A stretch of 64,000 nt of DNA from Simplicispira sp. 125 (GTDB lineage Bacteria; Pseudomonadota; Gammaproteobacteria; Burkholderiales; Burkholderiaceae_C): NCBI RefSeq assembly GCF_003096555.1, contig NZ_QEKM01000001.1:1302001-1366000 (forward strand). Reading direction: 5' to 3'. Numbering within the stretch: the stretch's first letter is position 1; every line of letters begins with the position of its first letter. This document shows, piece after piece, positions 19,526-27,081 of the stretch. Below the pieces are notes generated by a model. It made no database searches and was not told the origin of the DNA. It saw nothing but the letters and a program-made list of their open reading frames with translations. The position numbers and the translations under genes are program-made.

Positions 19526-20509
19526 ATGAACGCAAAGACAAAAACCGCCGCAGCGGTCACCTTGGGCCTGGCTGTTGCCGCCTTTACGGGTTATGGACTG
19601 TGGCAGGCAGGGCAGCCCGCACCTGAAGTGTTCCAGGGCCAGATGGAAGCGCGCGAAGCCGACATTGCCCCCAAACTCAGCGCCCGCATTGCGCAGGTGC
19701 TGGTGAAAGAAGGCGACCAGATCACCGTGGGCACACCGCTGGTGCGCCTGGACAGCCCCGAAGTCGCCGCCAAGATGGCCCAGGCCACGGCCGCCCAGGC
19801 CGCAGCCCAGGCCGTGGCCCGCAAAGCCGAGAACGGCGCACGCCCGCAAGAGATCGAAATGGCGCGCCTGACCTGGCTGCGCGCCCAGACCGCCGCCGAG
19901 TTGGCCGACACCTCGTTCCAACGCGTTGAAGGCCTGGCCCGCGAAGGCCTGATTGCCACGCAAAAACGCGACGAGGCCGATGCCCACCGCAAAGCCAGCC
20001 GCGACCAGGCGCTGGCCGCCAAGGCGCAGTACGACATGGCCCGCGCCGGTGCCCGCCCCGAAGACCAGGCCGCCGCCGCCGCCCAGGCCCGCCAGGTGGC
20101 CGGCGTGGTGGCCGAAGTGCAGGCCGCGCAGGCCGAGACCGAGCTCAAAAGCCCCATGGCTGGCGAAGTGGCCAAGGTGCTGGCGCGCGTGGGTGAACTC
20201 TCGCCCCAGGGCGTGGCCGTGGTGTCGGTGGTCGATCTGTCAGACCAATGGGTGGTGCTCAACGTGCGCGAAGACCGCCTGCAACGCTTTGCCGTGGGCA
20301 CCGAGTTTGATGCCACCCTGCCGGCCCTCGGCGATCAGCCCGTGCGTTTCAAGGTGTACGCCAACAGCGCACTGCCCGACTTCGCCACCTGGCGCGCCAC
20401 GCGCGCTGGCCAGGGCTTTGATGTGCGCACTTTCGAGGTGCGTGCCCGCCCCGTGACCGCCCTGCCCGGCGCACGCCCCGGCATGAGCGTGTTGGTCAAA
20501 AATTTATAA
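19526..20509 (+). CDS. HlyD-family membrane-fusion (adaptor) protein
   Basis: The 327-residue periplasmic adaptor has one N-terminal membrane anchor (AAVTLGLAVAAFTGYGLW). A split biotinyl-lipoyl domain follows (QMEAREADIAPKLSARIAQV, VKEGDQITVGTPLVRLD and LKSPMAGEVAKVLARVGEL), with a coiled-coil hairpin between its halves (about 80-200). It links the inner-membrane permeases to the TolC-like channel, as in the E. coli YbhG or YhiI systems. It has no separate promoter that I can see. Confidence 0.92.
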   Translation: MNAKTKTAAAVTLGLAVAAFTGYGLWQAGQPAPEVFQGQMEAREADIAPKLSARIAQVLVKEGDQITVGTPLVRLDSPEVAAKMAQATAAQAAAQAVARKAENGARPQEIEMARLTWLRAQTAAELADTSFQRVEGLAREGLIATQKRDEADAHRKASRDQALAAKAQYDMARAGARPEDQAAAAAQARQVAGVVAEVQAAQAETELKSPMAGEVAKVLARVGELSPQGVAVVSVVDLSDQWVVLNVREDRLQRFAVGTEFDATLPALGDQPVRFKVYANSALPDFATWRATRAGQGFDVRTFEVRARPVTALPGARPGMSVLVKNL

Positions 20510-20554
20510 CAAATTGACCTACAGCGCTTTATCCATAAGCGCTACCAGCTATGA
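20510..20554 (-). repeat. Interspersed repeat, copy 3
   Basis: ACAGCGCTTTATCCATAAGC, then GCTACCAGCTATGAATT, match the repeat blocks. This copy fills the gap between hlyD and the first permease, and the permease ATG lies inside its last bases. Confidence 0.75.
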
Positions 20555-21726
20555 ATTCAATAGTACACAGTGCCCAGCGTGAAGCCGGGCGCCTGCGCCG
20601 CAGCCCCTGGGACCTGGCCATGATCACCTGGGTACCGCTGCTGGCCGTTGCGCTGCTGTGGTGGATTTTTTCTGCCGGTGTGCCCCACGGCCTGCCCATT
20701 GGCGTGCAGGACGAAGACCATTCCACCCTCTCGCGCCAGCTCACCCGCATGCTGGACGCAACGCCCGGCCTGCACGTGGCGCGGCCGATCAGCGGCAGCC
20801 TGGAGGCGCAAGCCGCCCTGCGCAGCACCGATATCTACGCCGTCGTGGTGATCCCACGCGACTTTGCGCGCGATGTGAAACAAGGCCACGTGGGCAACGT
20901 CACGCTCTTGCACAACGCGCAGCTGGGCACGCATTCGGGCCTGATCCAGCGCGATGTGCGCGCGGCCGTGGGCACGCTTTCGGCCGGGGTGGAGTTGTCT
21001 GCGCGCGCCAAGCGCGGCGAATCCGCACAGGCCGCGCGGGTGGCCATGGACCCGATCCACACGCAACTGGTGGGTCTGTTCAACGTGGCGGGCAACTATG
21101 AGCAGTTTCTGGCGACCGGGCTGATTCCCGCGCTGCTGCACATCCTGGCCATGACCGCCGGTGCCTGGGCCGTGGGCCGCGAGCTGCGCGACCGCAGCCT
21201 GGGTGACTGGCTCGGGCAGAGCGCCAGCACGGCCCGCACCACCGGCGCGCTGCTGGGCAAGCTGTTCTGGCCCTGGCTCAGCCTCACGCTCGTCGGCCTG
21301 CTGTCCCTGGTGGGGTTGACCTGGGGGCGCGGCTGGCACCCCAGTGGCAGCATCGCCTGGGTGGCTGCAGCACTGGCGCTGCTGGTGGGCCTGTCGGTGG
21401 CGCTGGGTGCGCTGCTGGCGGCGCTGACGCGCTCGCTGCGCATGGCGCTCTCGGGCGTTGGCTTTTTCTCGGCACCTGCATTTGCCTTCAGCGGCGTGGC
21501 GTTTCCGCTGCTGGCCATGCCGGCCAGCGCACGGGCCTGGGCGCTGGCCATGCCGTTCACGCACTACATCGCCCTGCAAACCGCGCAACTGCAAATGGGC
21601 GCGCCCATTGCCGCCAGCGCAAGCACCATGGCAGGGCTGCTGCTGGCCACCGTGCTGGCACTGCTGCTGTGCGTGCCCTTGCTGCAGGCGGCGCTAGGCC
21701 AGCCACAGACCTGGGGAAAACGTTGA
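20551..21726 (+). CDS. ABC-2 type permease, first subunit
   Basis: This 391-residue ABC-2 type exporter permease has one membrane span near the N-terminus (ITWVPLLAVALLWWIFSAG) and a periplasmic domain with the VQDEDHSTLSRQLTRMLDATPGL motif typical of YhiH/YhhJ-like permeases. Five more spans occupy the C-terminal half. No ATP-binding subunit is encoded in the operon, so ATPase activity must come from elsewhere or the pump is unusual. The ATG lies within an interspersed repeat and lacks a clear ribosome-binding site. Confidence 0.88.
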   Translation: MNSIVHSAQREAGRLRRSPWDLAMITWVPLLAVALLWWIFSAGVPHGLPIGVQDEDHSTLSRQLTRMLDATPGLHVARPISGSLEAQAALRSTDIYAVVVIPRDFARDVKQGHVGNVTLLHNAQLGTHSGLIQRDVRAAVGTLSAGVELSARAKRGESAQAARVAMDPIHTQLVGLFNVAGNYEQFLATGLIPALLHILAMTAGAWAVGRELRDRSLGDWLGQSASTARTTGALLGKLFWPWLSLTLVGLLSLVGLTWGRGWHPSGSIAWVAAALALLVGLSVALGALLAALTRSLRMALSGVGFFSAPAFAFSGVAFPLLAMPASARAWALAMPFTHYIALQTAQLQMGAPIAASASTMAGLLLATVLALLLCVPLLQAALGQPQTWGKR

Positions 21727-23078
21727 TGAACCATTTATGGACCCGCACCTTGGCGGCGTGGCGCGATGCCCTGGCGGTGGTGGTGCGCGACAAGGGCGTA
21801 CTGCTGCTTCTGGTCGCCGCACCCGTGCTGTACGGTTTTTTCTACCCCTGGTTCTACGCCACCGAAGTGGTCACGCAAGTGCCAGTGGCCGTGGTGGACC
21901 TGGACCACTCCAGCCTCTCACGCCAGATCACGCGCCTGGCGCAGGCCGACCCGAACATCGCCGTAACCCTCGTCACGGGCAACGAGCAAGAGGCACGCGA
22001 GGCGCTCTGGAACGGCGCCATTGGCGGCTACGCCGTGCTCCCCGCCGACCTGCAGCGCAAGGTGCTGCGCAGCGAAGCGGCCGTGGTCAACGTCGAAGGC
22101 AACGGTGCCTACACCCTCATCAACAAGGCGGTGCAGCGCGGCTTTGCCGAAGCCGTGGGTACGGCATCGGCGGCGGTGGAAATCCGCATGCTGCAAGCGC
22201 ACGGCCAGAGCGCCCTGCAGGCGCAGGCTAGCCGCAATCCCGTGCAACTACACACCGTAGCGCTGTTCAACCCCACCGAGGGCTATGGCAGCTACGTGGT
22301 GCCCGCCGTGGCGCTGCTGATCCTGCAACAGACGCTGCTGATGGGTGCTGCCATGCTCGCCGGCACCTGGGTCGAGACAGGGCAGCACCGCGCCAGCCCC
22401 GGCACCTGGTGGGCACGCCTGCTGGCACTGTGCACACTGGGCATGGTCAGCGGCCTGCTGTATTTCGGCTGGATCTTCATCTGGCAAGACTACCCGCGCG
22501 GCGGCAACCCCTGGGGTGCGCTGGTGCTGCTGCTGTGCTACGTGCCCACCAACGCCGCTCTGGGCATGCTGCTGGGCCTGTGGATGGGCAACCGCGAGCG
22601 CGCGCTGCAGGTGCTGCTGTTTACCACCTTGCCAATGGCTTTCATGGCGGGATTTTCGTGGCCGGTGCAAGCGCTGCCGCTGCCGCTGCAATGGCTGCGC
22701 TGGCTGCTGCCCAGCACGGCGGGCGTGCAGGCCTCACTGCGGTTGAACCAACTGGGCGCCCCATTGGCCGATGTGCTGCCGCACCTGGGCGTACTGCTGG
22801 CATTGTTTGGCACCAGTGTGGTGGGTGTGCTGTGGAAGGCGGCGCTAGGAGGCTGTCGGACTTGGAGCGTTGAAAGCGAAAACCAAAGGTTTCACCAAAA
22901 TCGGCCCCAGCGAGGACAGTTTTTGCCGGATTTGCCGCCCCATAGCCCGGCTATGGGGCAAAAAGACGGTGTTCTCGAAGAGCGGCGAAGCCAAAAATGG
23001 ACCGCTGCGGCCGATTTGCAGCCAACGATTTCCAAGTCCGACAGCCTCTTACCCAGACCAATCGACACCCGGGCCTAG
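21726..23078 (+). CDS. ABC-2 type permease, second subunit, with MITE-derived tail
   Basis: This paralogue of the preceding permease starts in TGATG, overlapping its stop by one base. It has an N-terminal span (GVLLLLVAAPVLYGFFYPWFY), VVDLDHSSLSRQITRLAQADPNIAV and C-terminal spans ending about residue 374 (LLALFGTSVVGVLWKAALG). From there the frame enters a 200-bp MITE and adds about 75 residues (starting GCRTWSVESENQRF), then stops at 23078 inside the 3' end of the opposing gene. The tail is unlike any permease and is an insertion artefact. The true ancestral C-terminus probably ended close to residue 375. Confidence 0.85.
   Translation: MNHLWTRTLAAWRDALAVVVRDKGVLLLLVAAPVLYGFFYPWFYATEVVTQVPVAVVDLDHSSLSRQITRLAQADPNIAVTLVTGNEQEAREALWNGAIGGYAVLPADLQRKVLRSEAAVVNVEGNGAYTLINKAVQRGFAEAVGTASAAVEIRMLQAHGQSALQAQASRNPVQLHTVALFNPTEGYGSYVVPAVALLILQQTLLMGAAMLAGTWVETGQHRASPGTWWARLLALCTLGMVSGLLYFGWIFIWQDYPRGGNPWGALVLLLCYVPTNAALGMLLGLWMGNRERALQVLLFTTLPMAFMAGFSWPVQALPLPLQWLRWLLPSTAGVQASLRLNQLGAPLADVLPHLGVLLALFGTSVVGVLWKAALGGCRTWSVESENQRFHQNRPQRGQFLPDLPPHSPAMGQKDGVLEERRSQKWTAAADLQPTISKSDSLLPRPIDTRA
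22849..23048. mobile_element. Fold-back MITE, 200 bp
   Basis: Perfect 18-bp terminal inverted repeats GAGGCTGTCGGACTTGGA (22849-22866 and 23031-23048) bound exactly 200 bases. At the centre is an 11-bp palindrome, GCCCCATAGCC, with one spacer base (22937-22959), and arm segments such as AAATCGGCC also recur inverted. The whole element can fold into one long hairpin. It encodes no transposase and must be moved by an IS with matching ends. No certain target duplication is visible. Confidence 0.8.
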
Positions 23079-23501
23079 CCAGCTCCCCTGGCAGCCCAGC
23101 AGTTCCGTCGCTGCCAGACGCGCCCGCCGCTGGCCCACACCCAAGGCATCCCGGGTCGGCTCCGGTGCAGCGCCCCCCTGGCGCCACCAGGGCTGCAGCC
23201 ATTGCCAGGCGCGCATGCGCGCCTTCAACGGCAGTGCTGTGGGGTGGGGTTGTGCGGCTTTGGGCGTCGCCGCTTCGAGCGTACGCTGCGCTGCCCGCTC
23301 CCGCTCTACCGCCAGCGCCGTATCGCGCACTACCACAGCCGCCCGCAGGCGCAGCACCTGGGCCTGCAGACCCTCAATTTCGGCCTGTTGCTGCGCCATG
23401 ATGCGGCTGCAGCGCTCCTGCGCAGCGCCGTAAGCGCGGCAGAGCACCACATGCTCTTGCGGGACCGTGGTTGCGGGCGAAAGGATGGGGATGGAGCGCA
23501 T
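23049..23501 (-). pseudogene. Coiled-coil protein, probably truncated DUF2325-type
   Basis: The 150-residue reading frame opens with SPATTVPQEHVVLCRAYGAAQERCSR, followed by a coiled coil (about residues 33-75, MAQQQAEIEGLQAQVLRLRAA), then an Ala/Pro-rich end. From memory this resembles the N-terminal half of DUF2325 proteins of this family; the C-terminal DUF2325 domain is absent. The stop codon is directly adjacent to the MITE end at 23048, so the 3' part was probably lost with the insertion. A Fur-like box lies 39 bases before the start. The function is unknown, and the family assignment is tentative. Confidence 0.45.
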
Positions 23502-23539
23502 GGTGCTGGCCTGCTGTAGAAAGGACAGGCACGATATTA

Positions 23540-23560
23540 AATGAGAATAGCTCTCATTTC
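23540..23560 (-). promoter_or_regulatory. Fur-box-like palindrome
   Basis: AAATGAGA (23540-23547) and TCTCATTT (23553-23560) are perfect inverted arms around 5 bases, like Fur boxes of the AATGAGAAT type. It lies upstream of the truncated coiled-coil gene and suggests iron control of that gene. The remainder of the 356-base gap up to 23857 is AT-rich, with no gene that I can see. Confidence 0.6.
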
Positions 23561-23857
23561 AAACACAACAACTCCGTCGCCAGGGTCAAACGTCCGGTTC
23601 AATTTCTGCATCAACGTCGGCCTCCGAAAGCGCACACGTGAAGCGCGACGCGAAAACTGGCTCAGCCCAATTGCGATATCCAACTCAACACAATTGCAAT
23701 CCATAAAATGGAATTGCATTGTGTGACAGCAAACTCATTTGCATCAATACGTATAAGTCGAAACACCCTGTCTTATGGCAATGTGGTGTCATCACGCCCC
23801 GCTTATATTGGTTTCGCTTGATGACAAGCACTTATCCACTCTTGGAGGAAAAACCCA

Positions 23858-24628
23858 ATGCTAAAAAGAATAGTTGCTGGTGTGTTGTTTGCTGCTGTGT
23901 CAGCGCTGTCGTTTGCGGCCCCCTATGGAACCCCGGAAAGCCAGCTTGATGGCGGCGTGAACATTGATCCTAATCTGGATTTTTTCTACCACAGCCAGTT
24001 CACCAACCCAGCGTCGAGCATCCGCTCGGGTGGAGAGGTGAGATTGCAAGCCCGTTTTGTTTGGAATGGAACCGGCCAGCTCAACGGCGCCAGCAATGAA
24101 CATGCCATCGTGGCGTATGTGCACGGAGAGAATCCTGCAATTTGGAATGTGGAAGGGCAAAGGCTGTGGAACACCGGCGTCGGCGCGTTCGTGCAACCCA
24201 CCACAGGTTTGAATATTGAGCTCTGGCACCAACAAGGGAAAGCGTGGTGGTGGAGCAAGAAGGCTCTGGGCGGAAATTCCAATCCGACGACCGAGCCTGC
24301 AGGTGTGACTTTGGTGAACTACAACAACGGAATTGGCTTTGTCACAGGCAATCCGAACGAGAACTTTGTCTTGAAGCGAGGTACTGCCTATTGGGTGCGC
24401 ATATCGATCACGCACCAGCTAAACAATCCTCAATTTGCGTTGTTGAAGGCATCGTTGGTTGAAGAAACGGCTAGTGGATCCGTGCTTCTCCAGGAGGCAG
24501 CAGTCGGGTTCGTAGTCGACGCGTTTTTCCCGCCCGGAGCAGATTTCAAGGGCGCGATCGCACGCACCGATCCGCAATGGGGTGATCCTCGCAACATCAT
24601 CAGCTACCACGCTTTTAATTACTACTGA
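23858..24628 (+). CDS. Secreted protein of unknown function
   Basis: I do not recognise this 256-residue protein. It has a clear Sec signal peptide (MLKRIVAGVLFAAVSALSFA, cleavage before APYG), no further membrane span, no cysteine in the mature part and many Asn, Trp, Tyr and Gly residues, suggesting a soluble beta-rich domain (WNGTGQLNGASNEHAIVAYV, WWWSKKALGG). It has a strong GGAGG ribosome-binding site and its own terminator. Base composition is clearly lower in G+C than its neighbours, and IS and phage-like debris lies next to it, so it was probably acquired by transfer. Confidence 0.75.
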   Translation: MLKRIVAGVLFAAVSALSFAAPYGTPESQLDGGVNIDPNLDFFYHSQFTNPASSIRSGGEVRLQARFVWNGTGQLNGASNEHAIVAYVHGENPAIWNVEGQRLWNTGVGAFVQPTTGLNIELWHQQGKAWWWSKKALGGNSNPTTEPAGVTLVNYNNGIGFVTGNPNENFVLKRGTAYWVRISITHQLNNPQFALLKASLVEETASGSVLLQEAAVGFVVDAFFPPGADFKGAIARTDPQWGDPRNIISYHAFNYY

Positions 24629-24644
24629 TCACTGGATTGAAACC

Positions 24645-24672
24645 TAAGGCTCGAGCTAAACGAGCTTTTTTT
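24645..24672 (+). terminator. Intrinsic terminator of secreted-protein gene
   Basis: GCTCG pairs with CGAGC across 7 bases, followed by seven T (24666-24672). Confidence 0.75.
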
Positions 24673-24690
24673 CTTATGTGACGCGCCTCC

Positions 24691-24900
24691 TTACAACCAG
24701 GCGCCGCCAGCGGCGTGAAGGTTTGCCGGGTCGAAGCGCCATGCATCGCCCTCGGGCATGCCCAGTGCAGCGGCGCAGGACTCGCTGCAGGTCCAGCGCC
24801 GCACCTTGTGCGAAATCACCCAGGACACGAAACCCAAGATGAGCTGCCAGTCGTACAGCTCGCCCTCATGTTCCTTGAACCACTGTGTTGCCGTCGACCG
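24691..24900 (-). pseudogene. C-terminal fragment of a phage-like papain-fold protein
   Basis: The minus strand reads in frame for about 70 codons ending at the TAA at 24691. Recognisable pieces are WFKEHEGELYDWQLILGFVS, RRWTCSESCAAALGMP and DAWRFDPANLH. The pattern, a tyrosine-aspartate start followed by a W-x-C-S-E-x-C-A-A-A-L-G motif, resembles YiiX/NlpC-like permuted papain-fold proteins common in phages of this group. The 5' part is missing at the edge of the IS701 remnant. This is recognition from memory and remains tentative. Confidence 0.45.
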
Positions 24901-24979
24901 AAAACTGACCCACTTAGTCTTACCGTGTCACAAAAATCAAGGCATTATGTGCATCTCTTCATTCTTTGCGTGAGGAACG

Positions 24980-25286
24980 ATGGATGCGAGCGAACGGTTT
25001 GACCGGTACATGGATCACCTGTCACAGGGACTTGGGCATGCGGATCGCCACGCGGGGCTCAAGGGCTACTGCACAGGTTTGATGCTGCCGCTGTCGCGCA
25101 AGAGCGTGGAACCCATGGCTGCACGGGTGGGCCCGCTTCATGCCAGCGCCAGGCACCAGGCGCTGCATCACTTTGTGGCAAATGCGCAATGGTCTGACGC
25201 GCAAGTGCTGCGCCGGGTCTGCCAATGGGTTGTGCCACACATGGACTTCAGCTGAGGTGGCTGGTGGATCATCGACGATACGGGGC
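24980..25286 (+). pseudogene. IS701-type transposase, N-terminal piece
   Basis: Reads MDASERFDRYMDHLSQGLGH, GYCTGLMLPLSRKSVEPMAA and HHFVANAQWSD as in IS701 transposases, up to a TGA at 25253. The next in-frame residues (GGWWIIDDTG) carry the first catalytic aspartate region. The sequence then meets the IS3-type element, so the gene is broken twice. Confidence 0.85.
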
Positions 25287-25336
25287 TGAATCGCCCCGGG
25301 TTTTGAGGAGGCTCTTTTCTCTGAGAGGATTGAGCC

Positions 25337-25660
25337 ATGAAGAAGTCGAACAAGTTCTCGCCTGAGGTGCGTGAGCGCGCAGTGAGGATGGTGCAGGAGC
25401 AGCGAGGGGTATACCCATCGCTGTGGGCAGCCATTGAATCCATCGCGCCGAAGATTGGCTGCGTGCCGCAGACGCTGCACGAGTGGGTCAAACGCGTGGA
25501 AGTCGATACGGGCGTGCGCGAAGGCGTCACGACCAGCGAGACCCAGCGGGTCAAAGACCTGGAGCGCGAGGTCAAGGAACTGCGCCGGGCCAACGAGATA
25601 TTGAAACTGGCCAGCGCTTTTTTCGCCCAGGCGGAGCTCGACCGCCGACTGAAGTCTTGA
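25337..25660 (+). CDS. IS3-family transposase OrfA
   Basis: The 107-residue protein has an N-terminal helix-turn-helix ([37 protein letters not shown]) and a leucine-zipper-like end ([21 protein letters not shown]). The slippery heptamer TTTTTTC at 25618-25624 lies near its end, in phase for a -1 shift into orfB, giving the OrfAB transposase. Confidence 0.93.
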   Translation: MKKSNKFSPEVRERAVRMVQEQRGVYPSLWAAIESIAPKIGCVPQTLHEWVKRVEVDTGVREGVTTSETQRVKDLEREVKELRRANEILKLASAFFAQAELDRRLKS

Positions 25661-26568
25661 GGACCTTCATCGACAAGCACCGCAATGCCTTCGGGGTCGA
25701 GCCGCTTTGCAAGGTTTTGCAGGTTGCCCCGTCGGCGTATCGACGTCATGCCGCGCTGCTGCGCGAGCCTCACAAACGCTGTGCGAGAGCATTGCGCGAC
25801 GAGATGCTGATGCCTCAGATTCAGCGTGTCTGGCAGACCAACATGCAGGTCTACGGCGCCAACAAGGTGTGGAGGCAACTGGCACGCGAAGGCGTGACCG
25901 TAGCCCGCTGCACGGTCGAGCGGCTGATGCGCAGCATGGGGCTGCGCGGGGTGATGCGTGGCAAGGTCGTACGCACCACCATCGGCGATGCCAAGGCCCC
26001 TTGCCCGCTGGACCGTGTCAACCGGCAGTTCCATGCCGAGCGGCCGAACCAGTTGTGGGTCAGCGACTTCACGTACGTCTCGACCTGGCAGGGCTGGCTG
26101 TACGTGGCCTTCGTCATCGACGTATTTGCCAGGCGCATCGTCGGCTGGCGGGTGAGCAGTTCGATGCGCACGGACTTTGTTCTCGATGCGCTGGAGCAAG
26201 CCCTGTATGCCCGGCAGCCTGAGCGCAATGGCAGCCTGGTCTGTCACTCCGATAGAGGCTCGCAATACGTCAGTATTCGCTACACCGAGCGGCTGGCCGA
26301 GGCGGGCATCGAGCCTTCGGTGGGCAGCAAGGGCGACAGTTACGACAACGCCCTGGCTGAGACCATCAATGGCCTGTACAAGGCCGAGTTGATTCACCGC
26401 CGGGCGCCATGGAAAACCAAAGAAGCCGTCGAGTTCGCAACGCTCGAATGGGTATCGTGGTTCAACCACCATCGCCTGCTCGAACCCATCGGGTACATCC
26501 CGCCTGCAGAGGCTGAGGCAAACTACTACCGGCAACTCGCCAGTCAGGTCACCGAGGTGGCGGCCTGA
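25657..26568 (+). CDS. IS3-family transposase OrfB (DDE integrase domain)
   Basis: About 303 residues, read in the -1 frame relative to orfA and probably made mainly as an OrfAB fusion. It has an HTH_21 segment ([20 protein letters not shown]) and an rve integrase core with the DDE triad in [17 protein letters not shown] and [15 protein letters not shown]. It is intact, so this IS may still be active. A TTG at 25657 is a possible independent start. Confidence 0.92.
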   Translation: MRTFIDKHRNAFGVEPLCKVLQVAPSAYRRHAALLREPHKRCARALRDEMLMPQIQRVWQTNMQVYGANKVWRQLAREGVTVARCTVERLMRSMGLRGVMRGKVVRTTIGDAKAPCPLDRVNRQFHAERPNQLWVSDFTYVSTWQGWLYVAFVIDVFARRIVGWRVSSSMRTDFVLDALEQALYARQPERNGSLVCHSDRGSQYVSIRYTERLAEAGIEPSVGSKGDSYDNALAETINGLYKAELIHRRAPWKTKEAVEFATLEWVSWFNHHRLLEPIGYIPPAEAEANYYRQLASQVTEVAA

Positions 26569-26607
26569 CTTAAACCAAACAGCCTCCGCGAAAGCCGGGG
26601 CGGTTCA

Positions 26608-27047
26608 AGCCGAGCCGGTCAAATACATTTTGTCAACGCTGCCTGAGAGCACACCGCTCAAAGATTTGGTCAGCTCGGCCTACCAGAGATGGCGCATTGA
26701 GCGCGACTACCAAGATCTCAAGCAGGACTTCGGACTGGGGCACTACGAAGGGCGCGGCTGGCGAGGGTTCCATCACCATGCAAGCCTGGGCATCGCAGCC
26801 TACGGGTTCCTCATGGCTGAACGACTGATTGCTGACAAACCAGTCAGCGGCAAAAAAAACTTCCTCGAACGCCAAGTGCCTGCCTTTCCCGAGGATTACA
26901 TCGTCCGTGGCAGCCCTGCGCGCTCAGAGGCGCGTGGACAACTCGATCACAAGCTTGCGCCATCTGCTGAGTTATGCACTCATAGCCCGTCTGGGACTGT
27001 GCCCTTGCTGCGACGGCATCAGTGTGAGTGAAAAGCTACTTTTATGA
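26608..27047 (+). pseudogene. IS701-type transposase, C-terminal piece
   Basis: The frame reads LPESTPLKDLVSSAYQRWRI, RDYQDLKQDFGLGHYEGRGW and AAYGFLMAERL, the IS701 C-terminal third. Near 26905-26925 the homology passes to another frame (VDNSITSLRHLLSYALI, LGLCPCCDG), so a frameshift has also occurred. No start codon belongs to this piece. Confidence 0.85.
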
Positions 27048-27081
27048 CACAGTAAGACTAGTTGATTTTCTAGAAATTCTG

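Larger units (their letters stand above)
25287..26607 (+). mobile_element. IS3-family insertion sequence
   Basis: The ends 25287-25313 and 26581-26607 are inverted repeats agreeing in 23 of 27 bases (outer bases TGAA). The 1321-bp length, overlapping orfA/orfB and terminal repeats are all typical of IS3. The bases flanking the two ends do not form a target duplication, consistent with a deletion or recombination after insertion. Confidence 0.88.
24915..27060 (+). mobile_element. IS701-type element remnant, interrupted
   Basis: Inverted ends at 24915-24935 and 27040-27060 agree in 19 of 21 bases (outer part TAGTCTTAC). They enclose two separated pieces of one IS701-type transposase with an IS3-type element between them. 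Roughly the middle half of the transposase gene is missing, so the element cannot move by itself. Its right end lies 21 bases from the hrpA stop. Confidence 0.8.
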
